NCBI GenBank assembly: GCA_021399435.1
Contig: JAJTUP010000052.1
Span: forward strand, 186,001 to 250,000
Direction: 5' to 3'
DNA length: 64,000 bases
From: Diaporthe sp. PMI_573
Lineage: Eukaryota; Ascomycota; Sordariomycetes; Diaporthales; Diaporthaceae
Part shown: piece by piece, positions 51,119 to 62,212 of the stretch
Layout: every line of letters starts with the position of its first letter
How positions within the stretch are numbered: the stretch's first letter is position 1
The notes under the pieces: generated by a model
The model's database searches: none
Told to the model about the DNA's origin: nothing
What the model saw: the letters and a program-made list of their open reading frames with translations, nothing else
Made by a program: the position numbers and the translations under genes

Positions 51119-51844
51119 GGCCGATTAAACTTGGTCTTCAGGCTGGATTGTGCATCCAGAAAGCGACGAGCCCAGTGCTTGCCCACAGGCTTGCCATATC
51201 TTCCACACCAGAAAGCCGCAACCCAGAGAGCTAAATTTACTCGGTCAGTTCGCCAGGCCAGTTTTTCCCTAGTGGGCAGACAGCTGTCTGTTGTGAAGCA
51301 GACATGCACCTAACATACACTGCTCTCAGGCCCAGAATATGGACGCGCCAGACGAGGGCAGGTGATATGTAAGCCCAGTTCTGGGTCGGCCCAAAAATGG
51401 TACAAAGGCCACTTGGCCCAGGATTCGGGCCATTTTGCAGCTTGCTTAAAATAACCGAACAGAATCGGTCTGGCGCAGGGTACTGAGAACCACGTCAGAC
51501 TTTGACACACTTTCAATGGCCGATGTGGTCATGTAAGGCGCGCGCACGTGATATGTGAGCCCGATCCTGGGTCACCCCAAATGGCCATGTTCTGACCGCC
51601 TCTTGTTGAATCGGATTTCGAAATTCCCAGAATTTGTCCTGAAGGACAGCCAGCCGAAAAGAAATTTACAGGTAGGACGTTGACACGTTCCAATTCGAGC
51701 TTTCTCGTGACTTGCTGCAAACAGCAGGGTGGTAACCATGTGTGGTGAGATGCATGGCTCGGCTCGGCCCGCAGCAATCGAAGAGCATGGACGGCGGGAA
51801 CCAGCAGCTTCCGGACAACCAAAAGACGCTACCGAAACCTTAAG
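51119..51844. other. Intergenic with a diverged direct repeat
   Basis: Segments 51359-51398 and 51546-51585 are similar (GTGATATGTAAGCCCAGTTC and GTGATATGTGAGCCCGATCC, both running into CTGGGTC..CCCAAA). They may be remains of a small repeat element. No gene is seen. Confidence 0.5.
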
Positions 51845-52849
51845 CTACTGTCCCCCTTCAAACTCCATAATCCGTGCACGGCTTATGTCCGCCTCCTTCT
51901 CCCAGGAATTATCGCCACCCGGGCCTTTCCATTCCACAAGGTATTCAATCCTCCCATGTCGGGCTCTCTTCCCCAGTAACCACTCAATCGCAAAGTGATT
52001 CCCTTCATAACTCGCCTCGAACTCGTCGACCAGCTCAGCGCCTATGTCTCTCCGCTTCTCCCATGTGCTATCGTTGTCGTGAAAGCCCTTCCACTTCACG
52101 AGGTACCAAGTCGTCCCACCTCGAGTCCATTTGCCGAGCAGCATGTCAACTTCCCATACGTTTCCCTCGGCATCTATCGGGATCGGCTGGCTTGCTGCTT
52201 GGCTGCCGGGGGCCGAACCGGTTATTGGTTTTTTCTTGTGTTCAGTCTCTGAGCCGAGTGCCTGGGAAGTGCCGTCGGGTAGAGAGGACAGAGAGGTATC
52301 AGTGATGGAACATGAATCCCAAACACTGCTTCCTTGGCTCCCGGAGCATGAACAGGAACTGCTGAGTGGTATTGGCGTCCGCCTTGTGAAATCCTGTCCG
52401 TAGCTTGGCACAAGCATCTCCGGTGCCGGTTCAGGACTCCGAAGTTCGTACGGCGGTAGGTTATGGGCAGCGAATTGACTCCATGGCGGCAAGGTCTTCG
52501 CCTCCGTGAATGGGTAAAAAAAGGAAGAATTGCTCGGAGTATGGAAGGGGGGCGACCAAGCCATCGGCTCGAGGTACGGTTGAAATGTATATGGAGAACA
52601 TTCGAGACTCTGTACTGGTAGGGGTGCCTCGACAGGAAGAAACGAAGCGCCCATAGTACCTATGGGCTCCGTCAAGGGCCTGTTTTGGTCAGCTATGAGG
52701 CCACCTAAGGGGATGAGGCACTTCGCACTCAGCTGTAGCGGGTCCGCATATTGGAAATGGAGTCGGAGCCGGCACTGTCTGGAAACAATGGGGTGCAATG
52801 TTGCTTGGCGTGGCTCCAACTCGGACATCGAACGATCCCCATTGCTCAT
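51845..52849 (-). CDS. Protein with two tandem chromodomains
   Basis: This intact 334-codon frame has a Pro/Ser-rich N-terminal 215 residues of low complexity. Chromodomain 1 (about residues 231-283) reads VWEVDMLLGKWTRGGTTWYLVKWKGFHDNDSTWEKR.. and chromodomain 2 (about 285-332) FAIEWLLGKRARHGRIEYLVEWKGPGGDNSWEKE... Both show YLVxWKG and a W-E strand. For the methyl-lysine cage, domain 1 keeps W, W and F positions; domain 2 has F and W but Pro-Gly instead of the third aromatic. Chromodomains read methylated histone tails (H3K9/K27). No HP1 shadow domain, SET or integrase is attached. A second in-frame ATG (MGASFLPVEAP) may be the true start. Confidence 0.82.
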   Translation of the reverse strand: MSNGDRSMSELEPRQATLHPIVSRQCRLRLHFQYADPLQLSAKCLIPLGGLIADQNRPLTEPIGTMGASFLPVEAPLPVQSLECSPYTFQPYLEPMAWSPPFHTPSNSSFFYPFTEAKTLPPWSQFAAHNLPPYELRSPEPAPEMLVPSYGQDFTRRTPIPLSSSCSCSGSQGSSVWDSCSITDTSLSSLPDGTSQALGSETEHKKKPITGSAPGSQAASQPIPIDAEGNVWEVDMLLGKWTRGGTTWYLVKWKGFHDNDSTWEKRRDIGAELVDEFEASYEGNHFAIEWLLGKRARHGRIEYLVEWKGPGGDNSWEKEADISRARIMEFEGGQ

Positions 52850-54429
52850 GGAGATGCGATGTGTTCGGCTCAGGCGCTAAAGGACGATGCCCCTCTTCGT
52901 ACCGGGGAAGTATATCTGGGGGACCCTCGGCGCGGCAAAGTAACCAATTTTGACCCGGAGTTATCTGCTGCGTTGGTTCCATCGTGGGGGACTGTTCAAG
53001 ATCTTCGTGCTCGCGTTGAAGAATCAGTGATGGATCATTGAGAAGTCTGTACGTTGGGAGTTGGGATCAGGGCAAAAGAGAATAGTGACCAACTATATAT
53101 ATGCCCGGACGTGGCCATGACAGGTCGACATGTCTTGCCCTCCCAATTGCCAAGGCATATTTTGACATGGCGACCTCATTCCGGTTGCGAGGATATGTCG
53201 CATCCATGGGGCCTAGGATGCCTTGGCTGTGCTTCCGCACCTCTCGCAAAGCCACAGACCAGGAGATGCATGAGATCGGCGCTCATGATGTCTGTCAGAC
53301 TGAGATCCCCTAGTCAAGTGTCTGACGGGATAGTTTATCAGCAGCCTGAAGGACTTGACTTCGCGTGCCCGGAGGCTTCTGGCGATGCTATGAAGAGGCC
53401 TCCCTTCCCCTTGTCTGTTGGGAGTGGTGGCGGATCACTGAAAAGACTCCTATGCCGGATAGGAGCTGCGTGCTCGGCGATCCCTGAATGACGCAAATCC
53501 CTCTCCCATCCTGGGCCGGGCCTTGAAGGGTCATCTGGTGCAGCCAAGATACTCTCAGCCCATATTATGCGTTATGTCCTCTTCGTCTCACAAGCTACTA
53601 CGAATTTTGGAATCTGCCTTGACAACGTGATGCCGTGGTGTATCAAAAGATGCCGGGGTCGGCTCGGCCCTTCTGAGTTCATCCCTTCCGTGTCTTGACC
53701 AAGCCCCCTTCCCCCCTGAAGGCCATGCAAAGCACCTCAAGTCTGCCTTATCTGAGTTGTCCTGACGTATTAATACACTTGGAACCCGGTCTTCTGCACA
53801 TCACAATCACGCTTCGGAGGGAGCGGCGATGCTGGTGGCTCATCGACGCCATCCATGCCATCAGCCCCTGAGCAGCTGAAGGGAAGGAAGGGAGATGGTT
53901 ACTAAACCCGGCATGATATTCGGAGGGAACGTGTCCCTCGGTCACTCCTGAGGTGACAATGACATCATGTCACTCATCTTGAAGGGGCTGAGGCAGTACA
54001 GATCCATGAGACGACGTCCTCGTACGTGGAGTGGGCTGCGGCACGGTGACCAACAACCGCATTCAGCTCTTCAGAGAGTCAGATTGGCCATACGATTCGC
54101 GCCTCAACGTCAGAATCTTGCCGATATAGCCGGCCGTTGCGCCTCGGGGTGATAGAGGAGGGACACGGATGAACACATAAACCCCTTTCCTTCCCTCTCG
54201 AGCTCTCTTTCTCACCTGTTCATCACCTCTGCCCATCTCCGAATCTCTCATCGATCCCCATCCATTTCACGCCTACACACGTCAGGATGGATCCTCTCTT
54301 GCGCTCAATGGTACAGTGCCATAGCCTATGTTGAAGGGCATACCATTGACATCTTACTGCGTGCTCTGATTCTTGAGGCGAAACCAGGTTTTCCTGTTAC
54401 TATTCCATGGCCGGATCAGGGCTCCTAAT
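52850..54429. other. Long stretch without a supported gene
   Basis: The plus-strand frame 53054-53491 and its neighbours are compositionally random. Sequence is moderately GC-rich without repeats. Upstream untranslated sequence of the chromodomain gene may lie here. Confidence 0.4.
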
Positions 54430-54437
54430 AGTGTAAC

Positions 54438-54577
54438 CAGTGCGTGTGAAAGCCTCAAACTGCTCATTTAGTCCGTTTGAATTGGCCACACTAAACTACC
54501 GGTCCGTCTAACTCGGCCACACTAAACTACCAGTCTGCCTGAAATGCCCAAACTAAACTATTGGTCCGTCCGTCACC
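54438..54577 (-). repeat. hAT terminus with 31-bp subterminal tandem repeats
   Basis: CAGTGCGTGTGAAAGCC at 54438 is a hAT-like end. From 54484 three 31-bp units follow (GGCCACACTAAACTACCGGT.., GGCCACACTAAACTACCAGT.., GCCCAAACTAAACTATTGGT..) with a poorer fourth. They lie just 3' of the minus-strand hAT gene, at the expected position. Confidence 0.7.
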
Positions 54578-54694
54578 GTCACACTAGACCACAGTGCAAA
54601 CTATGGTCTACACTAATAGTCCAAACATAAAAGATGGCTTGTGGCCCATCCCCGTACCTGCCTCCAAGCTTCCCAATGCCATTATCGAATTGTC

Positions 54695-55513
54695 TCACCG
54701 CCCGCCTTTTTTATCACGTCCCTGAATCCAAAGTATCGACGACGGTACCCGTGGCTGCCGGATCGACATAACGACACTAGAGTCCAGAATTAGACAACGG
54801 TACACATCACGAATCAGAAGGCTTACCTCTGATGGGACTATCAAAGAGCTCCTGTCCCAGGATCGTAGGCATTCCAAGAGGTTCAACGTTTCAATGTTCA
54901 TGGATCCTCGCTGGTCGGTTACCGAAAGCTTGGCTTTGGAGAAGAGTCGCTCTGTCTCAGTAGACATAGGCGCAATCGATAGAATGTCGATGGCCATCAT
55001 AGATAAGTTAGGGAACCGCCGTCGCTGCGCTGATTCTAACCACCATTTCAACGGATCCGATACCATCATCACAGGCTCACGGCAGTACACTTCGTACTCG
55101 TCGTCATCCATGTTGAAAATCGTAGCCTTTTGCTCTCTCATCCACATTTTGTACCCATTTGGTCGTCTTGTAGTTGGCTCTTGTGCAGAAGTTGGTCGAA
55201 GAACAGGGCAGGAGGTGGTTGATTTGTACGACTCCCTCCACAGCTCCCCTACGCGAGCTTTAGCTCTCTCAATCCATTCATTCTTGTCCTCCCAAGTCTT
55301 CTCCATGTATGCCCACTTGAGGGAAGGATGCAATACCGTCGCAGCTGAGTAGACCGGCGAATCTTCCGTCAATTCATAGTAGTCAGCCAGTTTTGCCCAG
55401 GCGGTCTCCATCATTGTAGCCAACTGGGGGATGGTGGTGGTCTTCTTGGCTGCCTCAATGTGATGCAGAAGGTAGTCCATGGTAGGCAGAACGTCAGAGA
55501 TGGAATTTCCCAT
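54695..55513 (-). pseudogene. hAT transposase C-terminal half (hAT-7)
   Basis: This 272-codon frame starts inside the protein: SDVLPTMDYLLHHIEAAKK, AWAKLADYYELTEDSPVYSAATVLHPSLKWAYMEKTW, then DPLKWWLESAQRRRFPNLSMMAIDILSIAPMSTETERLFSKAKLSVTDQR (hATC block). It is open to its natural-looking end RDKKGGR and followed by subterminal repeats. The N-terminal BED finger and first catalytic Asp are absent, so the element has lost its 5' part. The retained part shows no decay, suggesting a recent truncation. Confidence 0.85.
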
Positions 55514-55881
55514 GCCCTCGTTTCCAACTTCAAACCTCTTCTATACAGATCGAGGGATGAATCCACCCTTGTCTCAACCCGCCACCTCTTCTGCTACAAA
55601 TCCAACTGATTATCCTCTCTCTCAAGCTCCTACCCAACCTGATGACACAAAGAGACCGCAACGGAATCGACATCCTACCCCAAAAGTTCTACATCTTGAC
55701 TAGGTACAATCTCTACAATTTAAAACAAACAAAAACAATATATATAATTACTACCAATAAAACTTCATCAAATCAAACATTGTGATCAGATACTCCTCCA
55801 CTTGTGACTTCGTTCCGAAAGGCTTTTCTGGGCAGCCCGCGCCTCGCGGGATGCTTCTCTTGTTATCGGCGTACCAAAGTA

Positions 55882-56050
55882 CGGAAGGGGGCTGACAGTG
55901 GGTCTCGTCTAGCCTTGTCTTTTGCCTGACTACTTAAGGAGATCTGTGGAGAAAATTCTAGAATTTCAAACTGTTGATTGGAAAAACAACCTTGCTGTGT
56001 ACGAAGTACAGAACAACGGTGGACGCGACCCACTGTCAACCCCCTTTTCA
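55882..56050. mobile_element. MITE of about 170 bp
   Basis: Ends read inward AAGGGGGCTGACAGTGGGTC (from 55885) and AAGGGGGTTGACAGTGGGTC (from 56046): 25-bp TIRs with two mismatches. TA dinucleotides at 55880 and 56051 fit a Tc1/mariner-type target duplication. There is no coding capacity. A similar end, TACGAAAGGGGGTTTTCAGT, occurs at 57395. Confidence 0.75.
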
Positions 56051-56142
56051 TACCCGAAGTAACTACTTCGTAGCAGGCATAACTATTCCGTCAAGACACT
56101 AGGTTCTTGGCAATGCAAAGTAATGCTGCTTTTAGAAATCCC

Positions 56143-57234
56143 CTAATATTTTGTATACCAACCTCGAGCCTTAATCACTGCCCAACATCGGTCTCTCATA
56201 CTATGTACAAGCTCTCTTGCTCTCTCGTGAGAAATAGATTCCCAAGCCTCTTGAACTGCGGCTCTTAGCCTCTTATAAGAGTTATGAACGCCAGGAAAAT
56301 GAGCTTGAATATAGTCTTTTATATCATCTCAAAGAGTCTCAATAGGGTTCAAATCAGGACTATTTGCTGGCCATTGCATATATCTGATTTCAGCGGCATC
56401 AAGGACTGATTTTGTAAACGCAGAAGCATGGCCTTTAGCGTTGTCTTGCTGAAAAAGGAGCTCTGGATGCTCTCGAAGGATTTCATCAACGACTGGGATA
56501 ATAATTCCAGAATATGACCCTTCATTAATCGTCTCCCAATCTTTCTCCCAAAACAACCCGCGGTGACGGCCGTATTTCCCTGATATAGACCCCCAAAACA
56601 TCCATCCAATCTTCCTTTGATATCTTGACTGAACGCAATCCTTGTCGTAAAGTTCGTCTGGCCCAATTCTACGTGTAACCCTAATTCGTGTATGCTGGCC
56701 TGGCTGTGCCCACGTCTCGTCACTCCAAAGGACTGTATCCCACTTCTCGTCCGTCCAGTCCCAGTGTTCGATAGCCCAGGCTAATCGCGCAAGCCGGTGA
56801 GCCTCCGTAAGAGGGCATTTTCGTCGTTCGATCGCTCGTACGAATCCCTCTCGTTTGAATGCCGTTCGTAAAGCCTTTTCACCGCAATCCCAGCCTAGTA
56901 TTCCAGGTATCTCAATCCAAGCCGTTTCGCGATTCTTACGAGAGGCTGTAACCCATTCGATCAGCTTCTTTCGTTGAGGAGTATTTAAGAGGACTTTCCG
57001 GCCGATTCGATGCTTTTGAGGAGTAAGCCGGTGTGCTATTGCGTAGCACACTTGATCATAGGTATAGCTTGTAATAAGGCATATTTGAGACCGCGAGAGA
57101 TTAGCGTCAAAGAAGAGAGTTTGAACTCGAAGCCTTTGATCACGAGTAAGTTCGTGACTTTTAGGCTGCTTAGGAACAGGTACTCGGTATGTCGATTCCA
57201 TGATAAATTGTAGTGTTTTGATAGAGAATCTCAC
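56143..57234 (-). pseudogene. Tc1/mariner-type transposase with a single TGA
   Basis: Likely start MESTYRVPVPKQPKSHELT (57201). A helix-turn-helix region (LSRSQICLITSYTYDQVCYAIAHR, KLIEWVTASRKNRE) precedes the DDE core: WSDETW (first Asp), FQQDNAKGHA (second), SPDLNPIETL (third, Glu). At 56329-56331 TGA interrupts, and the frame goes on DDIKDYIQAHFPGVHN to TAG at 56143. TGA stands where Trp (LWDDIK) is expected, a single G-to-A change. All three catalytic acids precede it. TIRs are not clear, although GCTGCTTTTA occurs inverted near both ends (56126 and 57236). Confidence 0.88.
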
Positions 57235-58462
57235 TGTAAAAGCAGCCAGCGCGCATTAAGAATTCATTGGTGGTACCCCCTGGTAAGCGGCCCATGCGAA
57301 GGGAACCTGCGAGAAGGCTTGGCGGAATAGATTCGCCCGCGACCAAGTAGGTTTCGTACGGAAGGTACGAAAGTACAATACGAAAGGTACGAAATACGAA
57401 AGGGGGTTTTCAGTGGTCCTCGCCCACCCATGTCAGGCGGGGAGTGGAGGCTGTTGCTATTCTCCCAATCAACAGTAATCGGCCCACCAAGGCTAGCGCT
57501 TGCGGCAAACCAAAAACCCTTCCACTTCGTTTCAGGGCAGTTCATTCATTCACTACTGTACGGAAGGTACTCGTAAAGATTACTCCAGAGGTACGGAAGT
57601 ACTGGCACTCCAGGAGCAAGGCACGGCATGACCCGTTTCAGAAGTTTGAGACGATAAGCATTGGAGCTTATCTCTCCCTGTTTCGGACACCTCGCCCTTT
57701 GATTGGTGCATGCGTCTCAATCCTCACGGTCGGATCCGGTACGGACGAAAGCCTTACCGCTCTTAGAACTAGAGCTCGCTCCCTCGTTCGCCTTTCCGCA
57801 TCAGGCGTCGCATAGAGTCCCACTCTCGTTCCACGGTATCTATACGTGTATCTATGGCAGTGCCTCCAATGCCAAACGCTGGAGCAGCTGCGTTGGCCCG
57901 GTGCGCATGGCCAACGGGTGCTGTGTAGTGTGTGCTGTGTAAACGATGGAACTGCTTCATGTATCGATCGGGAGACATGTCGGGACTAGAGCTTGTGAGT
58001 ACCATCTGAAGTCTCTTGCAATTTTTCTTGTAAGTTTACGGAGGTGCAGCGGACAGCGGTTCTGTTTAGCAACAGCAAGAGGCACCTTATTCAGCTCTCG
58101 TCCGTATCCACCTCGGGCAGCTTGTTTATTTTCATGGCCCATGAGTCGCCTCGTTTTCGTACCTCCGTATATACTCAATCGAGTCAAGTAAGATCTATGC
58201 GAAATAGCCCCCTGCTAGTGCCACTGCCAAACAGAGCCGCTGTGCCTCCGTACGGAGTAGATCGTTCTCTCGCATCAACACAGCCATTGCCTTATTTAGA
58301 TCTCAGCTCCTTTTCAACTGTCCTTTATTCAATTCTTCTTAGATTTAGGTGCAATCTTTCCCATCATTCCTTCATTTCCTTCCCTCGCAGTATTTTCCTT
58401 TCCGACTTCCGACCAATTGCCTTGCGACCATCTCTCTCGACCATCTCTCTGTTTAGCACAAC
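57235..58462. other. Intergenic, rich in TACGGA/TACGAA words
   Basis: 57349-57402 consists largely of GTACGAAAG/TACGGAAG variants, ending in the MITE-like terminus at 57395. CTCCGTACGGAG at 58246 is a 12-bp palindrome. The last 100 bases before 58463 are pyrimidine-rich (TTCCTTCCCTC), typical of a fungal core promoter. Confidence 0.5.
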
Positions 58463-59369
58463 ATGTCGAACTCGACGAGCGATGCCACGACTGGCTACAG
58501 TTTTTATCATTACGATGCGAACCCTGAGGCTGTTCTCGGTGTTGTGGCAGGTTTTGGATTCAGTGCAGTTGTTCATTTAATCATGATGATTTGGAAACGA
58601 ACGTTCTTTTACACCCCTATGACAGTTGGTGCTTTCAGTCAGTTGGCATCAGCATCCACTTCCGAAATCTGTAAAACTAACTCAACTGTTAGTGATGACT
58701 GGTGGATACGGTTTCCGCTACCTTTCACTCAAATCCCCCGACAATTTAACGCTTTATATCGCCCAAAATCTGCTCATCCTCCTGCCACCCTCCCTCTACG
58801 CAGCAACTATGTATATGATCTACGGCCGCATCGTCCTCTTCGTCAATTCACCCGATGCATCAATCATCAGACCCACTCGCGTCACGAAAGTCTTCGTCAT
58901 CGGCGACGTCCTCTCTTTCTTTATTCAATCTGCAGGAGGCGGAATGATGGCCCAGCAAGGCACAGCCGACCTAGGTCAAAAGGTTCTACTCACTGGTCTC
59001 GGCATCCAAATTGTCTTCTTCGGATTCTTCCTTATTATTGCCATTACCTTCAATAATCGGATGTCGAGGAGCCCGACGCGTCATATTATCCCGGTGTATG
59101 GGAAACATAGCTGGAGAAAATTGTTGCAGCTGTTGCTGGTGGCTTCGGTCTTCATCGTTATTCGGTGTGGCTATCGGGTCGCAGAGTATGTGATGGGTAA
59201 CGACGGATATTTGATGGATAATGAGTGGTGCGCGTACGTGGGAGATACGATCCCGATGTTGTTTGTTCAGGTTGCTTTTCATTTCGTTCATGCAGGCGAT
59301 GTGTTTCCGAAGGCTGGCGAGGAGAGGATTGAGGATAAGAGCTATTTCAGCTTGGAAGAGAGAGTTTGA
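58463..59369 (+). CDS. RTA1-like seven-helix membrane protein
   Basis: Exons 58463-58637 and 58693-59369 (55-bp intron, GTCAGT..TTAG) join to 283 residues. N-terminus MSNSTSDATTGYSFYHYDANP, then seven hydrophobic helices. Family blocks are GGYGFRYLSLKSPDNLTLYIAQNLLILLPPSLYAATMYMIYGRI, VTKVFVIGDVLSFFIQSAGGGMMA and RCGYRVAEYVMGNDGYLMDNEWCAYVGDTIPML, followed by a short cytosolic tail. RTA1/RSB1-type proteins sit in the plasma membrane and are linked to 7-aminocholesterol resistance and phytosphingosine export in yeast; the substrate here is unknown. A pyrimidine-rich leader precedes the ATG. The frame is clean. Confidence 0.9.
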
Positions 59370-60649
59370 CATAACTTCAAAGCAGTTTTTTCTTTTGTTT
59401 TGATTTGTCTCTTCACTTTCTTTGGGTGTCTGGAGTGAACTTCTTTTTGGGCTCTTCAATATATCAGTTTATGAGGGAGGTTTAAAATGCTAGGATAAAA
59501 TGGATGAAGAGAAGCATTTTACAGACTCTGCGGATCTGACCAATGATGTCAAATGACAACGTCAAACTATGATTCATTTACAAATGTGCAGTGACACAGG
59601 AACGGCTAGAAAGTGGACAAGAGTGCCTGCATCCACATCGCTCACAAGTCTTTTCTTGGATTGGTGTTTAAGGTACCTTCTACTTAAAGCTCTTGAATCC
59701 CCCTCCCACTGCTACCCATCTAGTCCTCCCATATCATCTTACATCCACCAAGGCGGAATCCTCGAGTAGGGGTTGTCGTTTGTGGACGGCATTGTTATCA
59801 CCTGGAATATTTCCCTCTAGTTTCTTTCCTAGATCACAAGCCGCAGTGACGGGTGGGGGCATCGACAGGTGTGGAAATGCAAGATAGCCTTCACTCACCG
59901 GAGAAGCCACTTTCTGAGGGTCGGTCTTTGCTACGTTTACGAGGTCATGATTCCTCTTCCTTGTTATTGCTGCCAATTTCTTCATCGGGGTTCAGAGGAC
60001 TTCAGGCGCGCCATGCTTCTTCTGCTTCTCGACCCAGTTCAAGAATACCGAATCTGATGCTCTTCACGCGCACGCCACGCTTTGGTGAGAAGTACGAAGG
60101 CAGAGTTCACTCAGCAAATATGGAATTGCGTGTTATTGTACGAATATTGGGAGGTACCAATGCCAGTACCTCGTACTTTCCACTTCGAGATTTAGGTCAT
60201 ACTCGATGGTCTTGATGTTTCCATTCGACACTCTGTCGTCGCTTAATCCTTCGTGATCAATTTTCCCGTGAAAAAGTGTTATCGAAGCAGGTCACAGATC
60301 AGGCCACCAATCATTGATAAAGTGGTAGTAGAAGAGTTACTGCTCTAAGTCTCCGACTACTGATGCTTATATGCACCTACAAGCCATAGGCAGCTATAGG
60401 CAACGAAGGAGACTTGATGAGTCAGTCATCATGTGATTGAGTCCCGTGACTCACAGCAAGAGACTGCCCAAGAGGTCAAAACAGCTCTCTGTATTCTAGC
60501 AAATGAACTACGGACATGCCGTCTTATCGGACGCCTTATAGAAGCGAGTGCTACGCCATATTCTGACAATCTCCCACGTGGCTCATTGGTAGGGTCTAGG
60601 CACGTCATATCTATCTGATTCATCCTTAATCGGACGATATATGAAGTAG
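59370..60649. other. Intergenic, nothing recognised
   Basis: Short frames only. This is the shared 3' side of the RTA1-like gene (plus) and the GH43 gene (minus), so terminators are expected, but none is distinctive. Confidence 0.5.
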
Positions 60650-62212
60650 TCAAATCTGGCCCTTCTGGCCAGTCCGTTCAAGTCCGAACATGCCATCCCC
60701 TACAAATGCCCCTGTGAACGCAATTCCCCCAAGAAGCACGGCACCCTCATCAGAGAGCATGGAGGCCTGAAAGTCTGGCCCAACCGCCCTGAGTTCTTCG
60801 TCTTGCAGAGCATAGAAAAACTGGAGCTTTTCCCCGCGAATCTGTAATCCAAGCTTAACCTTGCCCGTTGGCGGTAATTTGACGGGTTCCATGGGCGGCG
60901 CATCAAGCCGTCCGTCGTTTTCAGGCTTTGAGACGTTCAGGAACACCAGCTCTCTCTGACCGTCCGAATGTGCAGTGACTGCGAGATAGAAGAAGCTGCA
61001 CCGAGAGTAGTATGCTGTCAACCCCGCGTACTGTCGTCCATCGTCGGGGGAGAAGTCCACGGTGGTTTCTGCATCGTAAGAAAAGTGTGTCTGGCGTCTG
61101 GCCACTAGAGCTTGCTCAAACCACGAGCCGATTGATTCACGACCGAGCAAGGTGAGTTTTCCTCCTTCAGTAGAGAATATATGGCCAGGATTAGGTGTTC
61201 GTAGCCATTGGAAATCTTGATGGAGCCCCTTTTCGAACGAGTAGTATCGCGGAGCCCAGTACGCATCGTCATCCCGAGCACCAGGTAGGTCAACGTAAAG
61301 ACTGGGCTCCGGGCCGTTCTTGACAAACAACCAATCATCTCGCCATTCTGCCTCTTGGATAGCTGTCTCGCGACCAAGAACACAACGACGATCCTGGCCA
61401 ACCGGCCTCGATGTCAAGTGCACAAGATATGTCCTCCCGTCTGCAGTGTCGACAATGTCACCGTGTCCAGCGTTTTGAAGAGCTAAGAACGGATTGTCTT
61501 TGGCTGACAAGATTTGGCGTTGCGGATGAAGCTCGTACGGACCCCAGATGCCCCGGGAGCGTGCCAGAGTGCAGGCGTGATGATAGCCCGTCCCACCTTC
61601 CGCAGCCAGAAGGTAGTACCAGCCGCCGCGCTTGTAGAGATGTGGCCCTTCCGCGAGCCCCAGAGGCGACCCTGTGAAAATGTTCTTACGGCGCCCCACA
61701 AGCGCTTTTTGCACAGGGTCGTACTCCTGGAGGCAGATGCCTTCAAAGAGCAGCGGGCGTTGGCGATGGTCCCAGAGCATATTGACCAACCATTTTCGAC
61801 CATCGTCGTCATGGAACAGGGAGGGATCGAAGCCAGATGAGTTGACGAAGATAGGCTCAGACCATGGTCCATTGATATTTGGAGAAGTAGTGATGTAGTT
61901 TGGCACGTCTTGAAAAGACCCATAGCAACCTCGCTTGGCATGTGTAAATACAAGCCAGAACTGGGCACCATCATGCGTTAAGCAAGGTGCCCATATGCCC
62001 CCGCCATCTGGTGTTCCGCGAAGATCAAGGAGACCACCGTGATTGAGTGGCCTGGCGAATAAAGTCCAGTTAGCGAGATCTTTGGAGTGATGGATCTGGA
62101 CACCGGGATACCACTCAAAAGTTGAAGTGGCCAGGAAATAATCATCACCCACTCTGACGATCGATGGGTCTGGATTGAAGCCCGGGAGGATCGAATTTCT
62201 GACGAGAGGCAT
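60650..62212 (-). CDS. Glycoside hydrolase family 43 (beta-xylosidase/arabinofuranosidase type)
   Basis: The start MPLVRNSILPGFNPDPS (62212) is chosen because the family begins here; the frame is open to 62437 without conservation. 520 residues. The catalytic base is the Asp in GFNPDPSIVRVGDDYF, the pKa-modulating Asp in GFDPSLFHDDDGRKWL, and the general acid Glu in LAEGPHLYKRGGWYYLLAAEGG, on a five-bladed propeller. The C-terminal 200 residues form a beta-sandwich as in long GH43 xylosidases. No signal peptide is seen, so it is probably intracellular and acts on imported xylo-oligosaccharides. No lesion is present. A fungal transcription-factor gene lies upstream on the same strand. Confidence 0.92.
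   Translation of the reverse strand: MPLVRNSILPGFNPDPSIVRVGDDYFLATSTFEWYPGVQIHHSKDLANWTLFARPLNHGGLLDLRGTPDGGGIWAPCLTHDGAQFWLVFTHAKRGCYGSFQDVPNYITTSPNINGPWSEPIFVNSSGFDPSLFHDDDGRKWLVNMLWDHRQRPLLFEGICLQEYDPVQKALVGRRKNIFTGSPLGLAEGPHLYKRGGWYYLLAAEGGTGYHHACTLARSRGIWGPYELHPQRQILSAKDNPFLALQNAGHGDIVDTADGRTYLVHLTSRPVGQDRRCVLGRETAIQEAEWRDDWLFVKNGPEPSLYVDLPGARDDDAYWAPRYYSFEKGLHQDFQWLRTPNPGHIFSTEGGKLTLLGRESIGSWFEQALVARRQTHFSYDAETTVDFSPDDGRQYAGLTAYYSRCSFFYLAVTAHSDGQRELVFLNVSKPENDGRLDAPPMEPVKLPPTGKVKLGLQIRGEKLQFFYALQDEELRAVGPDFQASMLSDEGAVLLGGIAFTGAFVGDGMFGLERTGQKGQI

Noticed and set aside
49840..52849. A secondary-metabolite cluster around the P450
   Set aside because: The P450 is broken, and no synthase, terpene cyclase or tailoring genes are next to it.
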